Source of the DNA: JAOUJD01 sp963726405
Lineage (GTDB): Bacteria > Pseudomonadota > Gammaproteobacteria > Burkholderiales > Burkholderiaceae_F
Direction of reading: 5' to 3'
Assembly: GCA_963726405.1 (NCBI GenBank)
Contig: CAVSCF010000009.1
Location: 26,760-90,759 of the forward strand
DNA: 64,000 nt
The notes below the pieces were generated by a model. It saw only the letters and a list, made by a program, of their open reading frames with translations. It did not search any database and was not told where the DNA came from. Below are positions 1 to 7,969 of this stretch, one piece after another; positions within the stretch are counted from its first letter, which is position 1, and each line of letters begins with the position of its first letter. The position numbers and the translations under genes are program-made.

Positions 1-110
1 TGGGCCGGCAGCGTTACCTGCGGGCCTGCAGCTTTCGGGCTGGTGGTGCCGCGGTGGGACCTCCGTGCCTTCCGGCCGACGCCGTCTCGGCCCGCCGAGC
101 CGGCGCAGCG

Positions 111-270
111 ACGCCCGCCGCCTGAGCTCCGCTCCGCGAGGCGCCCCACAGCGCGGTCGCCGCGCCGAGCGGGTGGATGCGCCCAATCTCGGAAGGCAGC
201 GTTGCCCCACCGCACGGCGCCTGAGTGGGTTGTGGGGTGCCTCGCGGAGCGACCGTCAGGCGGCGGGCGT
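111..270. repeat. 39-bp imperfect inverted repeat (111-149 with 232-270)
   Basis: The segment 111-149 and the reverse complement of 232-270 agree at 34 of 39 positions when aligned by eye. The shared core reads GCTCCGCGAGG and the outer part ACGCCCGCCGCCTGA. The arms are separated by 82 bp. The arrangement resembles intergenic palindromic repeat families of G+C-rich proteobacteria, but family membership cannot be shown from one copy. Confidence 0.6.
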
Positions 271-437
271 GCCATGCGCGCAAGGGCAGCGGGCCGGGTT
301 ACCGCAGCCGCAAGGCACGACTTCGCAATCACTACGTCGCCAATCGGAAGCCGAGTGCCCGCAGAGAGCTCCGCCTGCTGAAGAACGCCCGCCGCGACGG
401 GCGCGGAGTCGAGGTACCCCGCAGCCCACTCAGGCGC
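217..437. repeat. 28-bp imperfect inverted repeat (217-244 with 410-437)
   Basis: Positions 217-244 match the reverse complement of 410-437 at 25 of 28 positions (shared blocks GCGCCTGAGTGGG and CCTCG). The left copy overlaps the right arm of the 111-270 repeat, so at least three related units in alternating orientation lie within 330 bp. Confidence 0.6.
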
Positions 438-461
438 AGGGGAGTCCGCGGGACTTCGTAC

Positions 462-1280
462 TCACGCCCGCAGCAAGTCGTTGATGCTCGTCTTCGCCCG
501 CGTCTGCGCGTCGACCTTCTTGACGATCACGGCGCAGTACAGGCTGTACTTGCCGTCGGCCGAAGGCAGGTTGCCGGAGACCACGACCGAGCCCGCCGGG
601 ATGCGGCCGTAGCTCACTTCACCGGTCGCGCGGTCGTAGATCTTGGTGCTTTGTCCGATGTAGACGCCCATCGAGATAACCGAGTTCTCTTCCACGATCA
701 CGCCTTCGACGACTTCCGAGCGGGCGCCGATGAAGCAGTTGTCCTCGATGATCGTCGGGTTCGCCTGCAGCGGCTCGAGCACGCCCCCGATCCCGACGCC
801 GCCGGACAGGTGGACGTTCCTGCCGATCTGCGCGCACGAACCGACGGTGGCCCAGGTGTCGACCATCGTGCCTTCGTCGACGTAGGCGCCGATGTTGACG
901 TATGACGGCATCAGCACCGCGTTCTTCGCGATGTAGCTGCCGCGACGCGCGACCGCGGGCGGCACTACGCGCACGCCGGCGCGGGCGAAGCGCGCGGCGT
1001 CCCAGCCGGCGAACTTCGTCGGGACCTTGTCGTAGAACTGCGCGAAGCCTCCGGCGGGCATCGGCGTGTTGTCGTTCAGGCGGAAGGACAGCAGCACGGC
1101 CTTCTTCAACCACTGGTGCACGACCCACTGGCCGTCGCGCTTCTCCGCGACGCGCAGGTCGCCGGCATCGAGCCGATCGATCACGTCGTTGACGGCGGTG
1201 CGAAGGTCGGCGGGCGCGGCGGACGCGCTCAGGTTTGCCCGGTCTTCCCAGGCTTCGCTGATGGTTGATTCGAGGCTCAT
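462..1280 (-). CDS. dapD: 2,3,4,5-tetrahydropyridine-2,6-dicarboxylate N-succinyltransferase
   Basis: DapD transfers succinyl from succinyl-CoA to tetrahydrodipicolinate in the succinylase branch of lysine/diaminopimelate synthesis, in the cytosol. The 272-residue length fits the family (about 274). The N-terminal half carries the usual helical domain ending in a FRLNDN motif, and the C-terminal half is a left-handed beta-helix of hexapeptide repeats, with the typical GGVGIGGVLEPLQANP and ENSVISMGVYIGQSTKI segments. The start used (SLESTISEAW after Met) gives the family-standard N terminus; the frame is open a further 78 codons upstream, but that part reads as a shadow of dapC. It lies 16 bp after dapC on the same strand, so both pathway enzymes are probably co-transcribed. 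Confidence 0.97.
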   Translation of the reverse strand: MSLESTISEAWEDRANLSASAAPADLRTAVNDVIDRLDAGDLRVAEKRDGQWVVHQWLKKAVLLSFRLNDNTPMPAGGFAQFYDKVPTKFAGWDAARFARAGVRVVPPAVARRGSYIAKNAVLMPSYVNIGAYVDEGTMVDTWATVGSCAQIGRNVHLSGGVGIGGVLEPLQANPTIIEDNCFIGARSEVVEGVIVEENSVISMGVYIGQSTKIYDRATGEVSYGRIPAGSVVVSGNLPSADGKYSLYCAVIVKKVDAQTRAKTSINDLLRA

Positions 1281-1296
1281 GGATTTCTCGGTGTGG

Positions 1297-2481
1297 TCAG
1301 ATGGTGAGAGAGGCGATGCGCGCGGCCGCCTCCGCCACTTCGGCGGGCGAGGCGACAAGCGCGATGCGCACGTGTCCGGCGCCGGGGTTGGCGCCGTCGA
1401 CATCGCGCGACAGGTAGCTGCCGGGCAGGACGGTGACGTGCCGCTCGGCAAAGAGGCGGCGCGCGTACTCGGCGTCATCGATCGGGGTGGCGGCCCACAG
1501 GTAGAACGCTGCATCCGGCCGCTCGCACTTCAGCGTGCGCTGGATGACGGGCGTCGCCTGCGCGAATTTCGCGGCGTAGAGGCGGCGATTTTCGACGACG
1601 TGCGCCTCGTCGCGCCACGCCGTGGCGCTCGCAACCTGCACCGCCGGGCTGAGCGCCGTCCCGTGGTACGTGCGGTACAGCAGGAATTGCTTCAGCACGG
1701 CCGCATCGCCGGCGACGAAGCCCGAACGCAATCCGGGAACGTTCGACCGCTTGGACAGGCTGGAGAACATCACGAGGCGTTCGAAGCGGTCGCGGCCGAG
1801 CCTTGTCGCCGCCTCGAGACCGCCGAGCGGCGCCTTGCCTTCCTCGAAGTAGATCTCCGAGTAGCACTCGTCGGACGCGATCACGAAGCCGTAGCGGTCG
1901 GACAGCTCGAACAGCGTCTTCCACTCTGGAAGGGTCATGACGCGGCCTGTCGGATTGCCCGGCGTGCAGACGTAGACCAGTTGCACCCTGGACCACTCCT
2001 CGGGCCCGAGCCGGTCGAACTCCATGCGGTAGCCGTTGTCCGCCGTGGTGGGCAGGAAGACCGGACGCGCACCGGCGAGCAGGGCCGCGCCCTCGTAGAT
2101 CTGATAGAAGGGATTCGGCGAGACGACCAGCGCGTCGCGGCGACGGTCCACAACAGCTTGCGCGAATGCGAAGAGCGCTTCGCGCGAGCCGGCCACCGGC
2201 AGCACCTGCGTGGCGGCATCGAGCGACGCGAGGCCGTAGCGTCGGCAGGCCCACGCCGCGATGGCTTCGCGCAACTCCGGCTGTCCGGCCGTGAGCGGAT
2301 AACTCGCGATTCCCGGCAGCGCTTGCGCGAGCGCTTCGAGGATGAATGGCGGCGTCGGGTGCTTCGGTTCGCCGATCGAAAGGTTGATCGGCGCCAGGTG
2401 CGCGGGCGGGGTGACGCCGGCGAAGAGCTGGCGCAGCCGCTCGAACGGATAGGGCTGCAGGCGTTGCAGGTCGGGGTTCAT
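1297..2481 (-). CDS. dapC: succinyldiaminopimelate transaminase
   Basis: PLP-dependent class I/II aminotransferase that aminates N-succinyl-2-amino-6-ketopimelate, the step after DapD. The 394-residue protein has the fold-type I signatures: an N-terminal NLSIGEP segment, CTPGNPTG near residue 172, DECYSEI at 204-210 and the PLP lysine at K244 in SSLSKRSN. The SLSKRSNVPG pattern and the chromosomal link to dapD favour DapC over a general aspartate aminotransferase. It sits 13 bp downstream of queF and 16 bp upstream of dapD on the same strand. Family assignment is firm; substrate specificity rests on motif similarity and context. Confidence 0.93.
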   Translation of the reverse strand: MNPDLQRLQPYPFERLRQLFAGVTPPAHLAPINLSIGEPKHPTPPFILEALAQALPGIASYPLTAGQPELREAIAAWACRRYGLASLDAATQVLPVAGSREALFAFAQAVVDRRRDALVVSPNPFYQIYEGAALLAGARPVFLPTTADNGYRMEFDRLGPEEWSRVQLVYVCTPGNPTGRVMTLPEWKTLFELSDRYGFVIASDECYSEIYFEEGKAPLGGLEAATRLGRDRFERLVMFSSLSKRSNVPGLRSGFVAGDAAVLKQFLLYRTYHGTALSPAVQVASATAWRDEAHVVENRRLYAAKFAQATPVIQRTLKCERPDAAFYLWAATPIDDAEYARRLFAERHVTVLPGSYLSRDVDGANPGAGHVRIALVASPAEVAEAAARIASLTI

Positions 2482-2494
2482 CGACGACGTCCGG

Positions 2495-2917
2495 TCAGCC
2501 GCGGGTGGGGCCGCCTTCGGTGCCCGGACGGGCGAGTTCGATGTGCGGCGCGGGCTTCCAGCCTTTCTTGCGGTGCTCGGCGACGACCGTGGTGAAGATG
2601 CCGCCGCGCACGTACCACTTTGCGGTCAGCCGCATGAAGCGCGGCGCGAGGGCCTTGACGAGGTCGTCGAGGATGCGGTTGGTCACCGCCTCGTGAAAGA
2701 CACCCTGGTCGCGGAACGACCACGTGTAGAGCTTCAGGCTCTTCAGTTCGACGTTGCGCTTGTCCGGGACGTAGTCCAGCACGAGCGTCGCGAAGTCGGG
2801 CTGGCCCGTCATGGGGCACAGGCACGTGAACTCGGGCACCTCGATGTGGACGAGGTAGTCGCGACCCGGGGCGGGATTGGGGAACGTCTCGACCAGCTGG
2901 CTGGGGCGGGATGGCAT
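2495..2917 (-). CDS. queF: NADPH-dependent 7-cyano-7-deazaguanine reductase (QueF, short type)
   Basis: QueF reduces the nitrile of preQ0 to the amine of preQ1 in queuosine synthesis, the only known biological nitrile reduction. The 140-residue length marks the unimodular (YkvM-like) subfamily. The catalytic motif FTCLCPMTGQPD places the thioimide-forming cysteine at C34 and the general acid at D41, the same spacing as Cys55/Asp62 of the Bacillus enzyme. The NADPH-binding ELKSLKLY motif and the SFRDQGVFHE segment with a substrate-binding glutamate follow. It is first of the leftward group queF-dapC-dapD; the pathway link to lysine synthesis is not obvious, so this is probably only shared transcription. 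Confidence 0.96.
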   Translation of the reverse strand: MPSRPSQLVETFPNPAPGRDYLVHIEVPEFTCLCPMTGQPDFATLVLDYVPDKRNVELKSLKLYTWSFRDQGVFHEAVTNRILDDLVKALAPRFMRLTAKWYVRGGIFTTVVAEHRKKGWKPAPHIELARPGTEGGPTRG

Positions 2918-2981
2918 GAATTGGGGTCCCAGCGCGCGATGACGGGGGGAAGAGAGGGGAAGAGAGCGAAAGTGCGCTGCT

Positions 2982-2987
2982 ATTATA
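2982..2987 (-). promoter_or_regulatory. possible -10 element for queF-dapC-dapD
   Basis: Read on the minus strand this is a perfect TATAAT, 65 bp upstream of the queF start in the queF/smc divergent gap. No convincing -35 box lies 16-18 bp upstream, so this is a weak call. Confidence 0.3.
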
Positions 2988-3093
2988 CGAAGGCACTCAA
3001 AACACTCCCTGTGGACCGCGCGACAAAGACACCCATGGCACGCGCCGTTCGCCTCACAGGGCCGTCGTAACCGTTCGGATTCCCGCTACTCAC

Positions 3094-6000
3094 GTGCGCC
3101 TTCGGCAGATCAAGCTCGCCGGGTTCAAGTCATTTGTCGACCCCACCCAGATCGACGTTCCCGGCAGCCTCGTCGGCGTCGTCGGTCCCAATGGTTGCGG
3201 CAAGTCCAACGTCATCGACGCCGTGCGCTGGGTGCTCGGCGAGAGCAAGGCGGCGGAACTGCGCGGCGAATCGATGCAGGACGTCATCTTCAACGGCTCG
3301 GTGAACCGCAAGCCGGGCGGCCGCGCCAGCGTCGAACTGGTGTTCGACAACCACGAGGGCCGCATCGGCGGCGCGTGGGGCCAGTACTCGGAGATCTCCG
3401 TCAAGCGCGTGCTCACGCGCGATGGCACCTCGGCCTACTACATCAACAACCAGAACGTTCGCCGGCGCGACGTGCAGGACATGTTCCTCGGCACCGGGCT
3501 GGGGCCGCGCGCCTACGCGATCATCGGGCAGGGAATGATTTCCCGCATCGTCGAGGCGCGCCCCGAGGAACTGCGGATCTTCCTGGAGGAAGCCGCCGGC
3601 ATCTCGAAGTACAAGGAACGCCGCCGCGAGACCGAGAACCGGCTCGCCGACACGCGCGACAACCTGACGCGCGTCGAAGATATCCTGCGCGAACTCGACG
3701 GCCAGATCGGCAAGCTCGAGCAGCAGGCCGAAGTGGCGCAGAAGTACCGGGGGCTGCAGGCGCAGCACGACGAGCAGCAGCAATTGCTGTGGCTCACACG
3801 CAAGCGCGAGGCAACGGCCGAGCAGCAGAAGGTGGCGCGCGACATCGAAAGCCGCACCATCGCGCTGGAGGCCCACATCGCCGAACTTCGCAGCGCCGAG
3901 CGTGCGCTGGAGGAAGTGCGGGCGTCGCATTTCGCATCGAGCGACGCGGTGCACGAAGCGCAGGGCAGGCTCTTCCAGGTGAATGCGGAAGTGTCGCGAC
4001 TCGAATCCGAGATCCGGATGATCGTCGACGGGCGGACGCGGCTGGCGACGCAGGTCGAGTCGCTGAAGGCGACGCGCGAGCGCCGGCTTCAGGAGCGCAC
4101 CGAATTGCTGGCACGCGTCGAGGAACTGAGCCGCTCGATCGCCGACACCACGGAGCGGCTGGCCGAGTCCCGCCAGCGGGTCGCCGAGCACGAAGGCCGC
4201 CTGCCCGGATTCGAGCAAGCGTACGGAGCGGCGCGCGAGGCGATGACGGCGGCGCGCGCCGTCGCCGCGCAGGCCGAGCAGGCCATTGAAGCGGCAGCCT
4301 CCGAGCAGCGCAACCTCGACCGCCAACTGGTGGCGCTCGCGCAGCGTCGCGACCGCCTGAACGAAGAGCGCACGTCCATCGGCAGCCCGGACGAGGCGCG
4401 GCTCGCCGACCTGAAGGCCCAGGTGACGCGCCTGCAATCCGAACTGGCCACCGCGACCGCGGAGCAGCAGCGCTCGGAGCAGCAGGTCGCGGCAGGGATC
4501 GAGGAACGCTCCCGGCAACTCGACGCGCGCGTGAAGCAGACCGAGGCGCTGACGCGCCTCGAGGCGCGTCTGGCGGCGTTGAAGCAGGTACAGGCCAACG
4601 TCGAGGCGAACGAGAAGCTCGATCCGTGGCTGCGTGGGCAGGGCCTCGAAGGACTGCCGCGCCTGTTCCGCAAGCTGTCGGTCGAGGCGGGCTGGGAAAC
4701 CGCCTTCGAGGGCGTGCTGCGCGAGCGCGTCGAGAGCGTGGAGGTGGGCCGCCTCGACACGGTGGCCGGCCTCGCGGTCAACGCGCCGCCGGCGCGGGTC
4801 GCCTTCTATTCGACGTCCGCGGCCGTGGTGCGCGATGGCGGCCACATCCCGGGCTTCGGCCGACTCAGCGACCTGGTCCGCGGTCACGACGCCGCCCTCG
4901 CCGCGGTGCTGGCCGACTGGCTGGCCAACGTCTTCGTCGCGACCGATCTCGCGACCGCGCTGGCCGCGCGGGACCAGTTGCCCCCGGGTGGGCAGTTCGT
5001 CGTCAAGGCGGGGCACCTGGTGTCCCGCTACGGCGTGCGTTTCTTCGCGGCGGACGACCAGAAGTCCGGCCTGCTTGCGCGCCGGCTCGAGATCGAGAAC
5101 CTCGACAAGGAAATCCGTGCCCAGCGCCTGATCGTCGAGGAGGCGACGGGCGCCGTGGCGCGCGCGGAGGCGACGCTGCGCCACGCGCAGGAAAGCCAGG
5201 AGGCGTCGCGACGCGACGTCGAGCGCCTGCGCACGCAGCTGCACAGCGCGCAGATCGAGGCGGTGCGACTGGGCGAGCTGATCGATCGCGTCAGGCATCG
5301 CAGCGGGCAGATCGATGCCGAGCTCACCGAGATCGAGGCGAACGACCGCGAACTGCGCAGCCAGCGTGGCGAAGCGGACGGCCGCTTCGAGCAGTTCGAC
5401 GCCGAGCTGGCAACGCACCAGGAGAAGGTCGAGAACGCGCGCCTGGCGTACGAGCAGGCGGACCAGGCCCTGCGCGCGGCACGCGACGACCAGCGCACGC
5501 TCGAGTCGGCGCGGCAGCAGCTCGAGTTCACGCTGACGTCGAGCCGCGAGCGGCAGCTCGACGTGCAGCACGCGGCGGAAACCGCGGGCAGCGAGGCCGG
5601 GCGCCTGGAGGTCGACATCGCGGCGGCGACCGCCGAACTGGCCCGCCTCGACGACAGCGCCGCGCGCGCCGGTCTCGACACCTGGCTGTCGCAGCGCTCG
5701 AGCGCGGACGAGGGGCTGCGCGAGGCGCGCAGTCGCATGGACGAGCTTGCGCAGCAGCTGAAGGCGACCGACGAGAAGCGCATGACGCTCGAGCGGGACG
5801 TGCAGCCGAAGCGCGACAAGGTCACCGAGCTGCAACTGAAGGAACAGGCCGCGCGCCTGTCCGCCGAGCAGTTCGCGCAGCAGCTGGCCGAGGCCCAGGC
5901 GGACGAGGCCGCCCTCGAGGCCCGGCTGACACCGCAGATGCGCGCCAACGCGCTGCAGGCCGAGATCACCCGCCTCGCCGAGGAAATCACGGCGCTGGGC

Positions 6001-6615
6001 GCGGTGAATCTCGCCGCGCTCGACGAGCTCACGACGTCCCGCGAGCGCAAGGCCTTCCTCGATGCCCAGTCCGCGGACCTGAGGGCGGCCATCACGACGC
6101 TCGAGGATGCGATCCGCAAGATCGACCGCGAGACCCGCGAGATGCTGCAGCAGACCTTCGACCAGGTGAACGCGCAGTTCGGCCTGCTCTTCCCGACGCT
6201 GTTCGGCGGCGGCGAGGCGCGCCTGATCATGACCGGCGAGGAGATTCTCGATGCCGGCGTGCAGGTCATGGCGCAGCCGCCCGGCAAGCGCAACAGCACC
6301 ATCCACCTGCTGTCCGGGGGCGAGAAGGCGCTGACGGCCACTGCGCTGGTGTTCGCGCTGTTCAAGCTCAACCCCGCGCCGTTCTGCCTGCTCGACGAGG
6401 TCGACGCCCCGCTCGACGACGCCAACACCGACCGCTTCTGCCGGCTGGTGCAGTCGATGACCGACAACACGCAGTTCCTCTTCATCACGCACAACAAGAT
6501 TGCGATGGAGATGGCGCAGCAGCTGATCGGCGTCACGATGCAGGAGCAGGGCGTCTCGCGCATCGTGGCGGTCGACATCGACAGCGCGGTGCGGCTCACG
6601 GCCGAGGCGGCGTAG
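3094..6615 (+). CDS. smc: chromosome segregation protein SMC
   Basis: SMC is the ATPase core of the bacterial condensin that compacts and segregates the chromosome. The 1173-residue length fits. The N-terminal ATPase half has Walker A GPNGCGKSN at 31-39; two long coiled-coil arms rich in Glu, Arg, Gln and Ala flank a globular hinge at about residues 500-650; the C-terminal half carries the ABC signature LSGGEKALTA, then Walker B and D-loop CLLDEVDAPLDD. The start is GTG at 3094, giving the standard MRLRQIKLAGFKSF N terminus; no clear Shine-Dalgarno sequence precedes it. Divergent from queF, and 7 bp before zipA, an order typical of betaproteobacteria. Confidence 0.97.
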   Translation: MRLRQIKLAGFKSFVDPTQIDVPGSLVGVVGPNGCGKSNVIDAVRWVLGESKAAELRGESMQDVIFNGSVNRKPGGRASVELVFDNHEGRIGGAWGQYSEISVKRVLTRDGTSAYYINNQNVRRRDVQDMFLGTGLGPRAYAIIGQGMISRIVEARPEELRIFLEEAAGISKYKERRRETENRLADTRDNLTRVEDILRELDGQIGKLEQQAEVAQKYRGLQAQHDEQQQLLWLTRKREATAEQQKVARDIESRTIALEAHIAELRSAERALEEVRASHFASSDAVHEAQGRLFQVNAEVSRLESEIRMIVDGRTRLATQVESLKATRERRLQERTELLARVEELSRSIADTTERLAESRQRVAEHEGRLPGFEQAYGAAREAMTAARAVAAQAEQAIEAAASEQRNLDRQLVALAQRRDRLNEERTSIGSPDEARLADLKAQVTRLQSELATATAEQQRSEQQVAAGIEERSRQLDARVKQTEALTRLEARLAALKQVQANVEANEKLDPWLRGQGLEGLPRLFRKLSVEAGWETAFEGVLRERVESVEVGRLDTVAGLAVNAPPARVAFYSTSAAVVRDGGHIPGFGRLSDLVRGHDAALAAVLADWLANVFVATDLATALAARDQLPPGGQFVVKAGHLVSRYGVRFFAADDQKSGLLARRLEIENLDKEIRAQRLIVEEATGAVARAEATLRHAQESQEASRRDVERLRTQLHSAQIEAVRLGELIDRVRHRSGQIDAELTEIEANDRELRSQRGEADGRFEQFDAELATHQEKVENARLAYEQADQALRAARDDQRTLESARQQLEFTLTSSRERQLDVQHAAETAGSEAGRLEVDIAAATAELARLDDSAARAGLDTWLSQRSSADEGLREARSRMDELAQQLKATDEKRMTLERDVQPKRDKVTELQLKEQAARLSAEQFAQQLAEAQADEAALEARLTPQMRANALQAEITRLAEEITALGAVNLAALDELTTSRERKAFLDAQSADLRAAITTLEDAIRKIDRETREMLQQTFDQVNAQFGLLFPTLFGGGEARLIMTGEEILDAGVQVMAQPPGKRNSTIHLLSGGEKALTATALVFALFKLNPAPFCLLDEVDAPLDDANTDRFCRLVQSMTDNTQFLFITHNKIAMEMAQQLIGVTMQEQGVSRIVAVDIDSAVRLTAEAA

Positions 6616-6622
6616 CCACGCC

Positions 6623-7702
6623 ATGAACAATCTCCACGTCGTGCTGCTGGCGATCGGCGCGGTCCTGCTGGTGGCGCTGTTCGCCTACAACAAGTGGCAG
6701 GAGCGTCAGGCGCTCAAGCGCATGGATGCGTCGATGCGACAGGGCGTCGGCGACGCGCTGCTGGGAGAAACGCTGCCACGCCGGACGGCCGCGCGCATCG
6801 AGCCGAGGCTCGATGGCGGTGAGGGTGCGGCGCCGGCCGAGGCGCAGGGCCACGCGGATTCCGCCGAACCGACGGACCTCGTGGCGCCGCCGGGCGCTCC
6901 CCACGTGGACGGCTGGGCCGAAGATCCGTTGCTCGACTTCGTGCTCGAACTGCGTTGCAGCCACGCCTTCGACGGTGTCGCCGCGCTCGAGGCGCGCGCG
7001 CAGCTCGACCGCCTCGCGCTGCCGCTGCCGACGCACCTCGCGGTGTGGGATCCGAGGGCGCAGCACTGGACGGCGCCCGACCGCTTCGGCTTCTACTCGG
7101 AGGTGCTGGCCTCGGTGCAGATGGCCACGCGGCGGCAGATGCTGAGCGAGATCGAGGCTTCGCGCTTCGTCTCGGCCGTGCAGCAGATCGCGCTCACGAT
7201 CGACGCCGACTTCGACGCGCCGGAAATGGGCCGGCTCGTCGCGCAGGCCTCGGAGCTCGACGCGCTGTGCGCGCGGTTCGACGTGCAGATCACCTTGACG
7301 CTGGAGGCTCAGGGCGGCCCGATGGACGGGGCGGTCGTCCAGGCCGCTGCCGAGGACGCGGGCTTCGCGGCGGGGGTTCCCGGGCAGTGGCAGAAGCGCG
7401 ACGCCCAGGGACGTCTCCTGTCCACACTCACGGCGGCCTCGCTCCTTGCCGACCGGCTGGCACTCACGCTCGACGTGCCTCTCGCGCCGGGCGACAGCAG
7501 TGCGCTGGCCGCACTGTTCACCGCCGCGCATCAGCTCGCCGCGCGCCTGAATGCACGCATCGTCGACGACAACGGCCGTCCGGTGGACGCCAACGCGCAG
7601 GGCACCATCGGCGCCGAACTCGAGAAGCTGTACGAGGAGATGCGCGCGGCCGGCATCGAGCCCGGCGGACCGCGCGCGCAGCGCCTCTACGCGGTCGCCT
7701 AG
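6623..7702 (+). CDS. zipA: cell division protein ZipA
   Basis: ZipA tethers FtsZ to the inner membrane. The 359-residue protein has an N-terminal membrane helix (about residues 4-21, N-out), a basic stretch, a low-complexity Ala/Glu/Pro linker at about 50-105, and a C-terminal FtsZ-binding domain from about residue 205 to the end (the VQQIALTIDADFDAPEM region onwards). Sequence conservation in ZipA is low, so the call leans on topology and on the smc-zipA-ligA gene order known from betaproteobacteria. Its TAG stop (7700-7702) forms the first bases of the palindromic element described next, suggesting the extreme C terminus was fixed by that insertion. Confidence 0.88.
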   Translation: MNNLHVVLLAIGAVLLVALFAYNKWQERQALKRMDASMRQGVGDALLGETLPRRTAARIEPRLDGGEGAAPAEAQGHADSAEPTDLVAPPGAPHVDGWAEDPLLDFVLELRCSHAFDGVAALEARAQLDRLALPLPTHLAVWDPRAQHWTAPDRFGFYSEVLASVQMATRRQMLSEIEASRFVSAVQQIALTIDADFDAPEMGRLVAQASELDALCARFDVQITLTLEAQGGPMDGAVVQAAAEDAGFAAGVPGQWQKRDAQGRLLSTLTAASLLADRLALTLDVPLAPGDSSALAALFTAAHQLAARLNARIVDDNGRPVDANAQGTIGAELEKLYEEMRAAGIEPGGPRAQRLYAVA

Positions 7703-7969
7703 GGCCTGTTAACGCTTGGATCGCACATGCGTGACCTCCAGAACGTTCGCAATCTAGGCGCGCTGCCGCTGGCAGGGCGGCTCCCTGTCAAGGCAGCGCA
7801 ACGACGAGTGCGGGCGTTCTGGAGGATCACCCTTCGGGCCGGGCCTTGGCGGGCCGCGCAGCGTTGTTGCGGCTCCTCGCCTTGCATCAGCAATGGTCTC
7901 GTCGCCGCGCCTAGCTGCGCGGCCCGCCAAGACCCGGCGCATGCGCGCGCCAAGCGTTAGCAGGCCCTA
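7700..7969. repeat. 270-bp palindromic MITE-like element with 20-bp terminal inverted repeats
   Basis: The ends 7700-7719 and 7950-7969 are inverted repeats matching at 19 of 20 positions (outer TAGGGCCTG, inner AACGCTTGG). Nested inside are a perfect 18-bp inverted repeat (7845-7862 with 7914-7931) and a perfect 11-bp one (7735-7745 with 7815-7825). The element contains no credible gene. It fills the zipA-ligA gap exactly: its first three bases are the zipA stop and the base after its last is the A of the ligA ATG. The transcript would fold strongly, so it may affect ligA expression. No target-site duplication is visible. Confidence 0.75.

Larger units (their letters stand above)
1..461. other. 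non-coding, inverted-repeat-rich stretch downstream of dapD
   Basis: No reading frame here looks like a protein: the open frames are arginine/proline/alanine-rich shadows of G+C-rich DNA. The stretch lies downstream of the dapD stop and is full of imperfect inverted repeats, listed separately. The gene beyond the left edge is outside the window, so I cannot say whether part of this is its leader or its 3' region. Confidence 0.6.

Noticed and set aside
225..905. Open frame of 226 codons over dapD and the left non-coding region
   Set aside because: Arg/Ala/Asp-rich antisense shadow of dapD, without family features or ribosome-binding site.
3130..6630. 1166-codon open frame antisense to smc
   Set aside because: It exists only because G+C-rich codons of smc avoid stops on the other strand; composition is Leu/Arg/Gln shadow with no motif, and smc itself is unambiguous.
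7727..7960. 77- and 84-codon open frames inside the zipA-ligA gap
   Set aside because: They overlap the nested inverted repeats of the palindromic element and have no family or ribosome-binding site; treated as structure, not genes.
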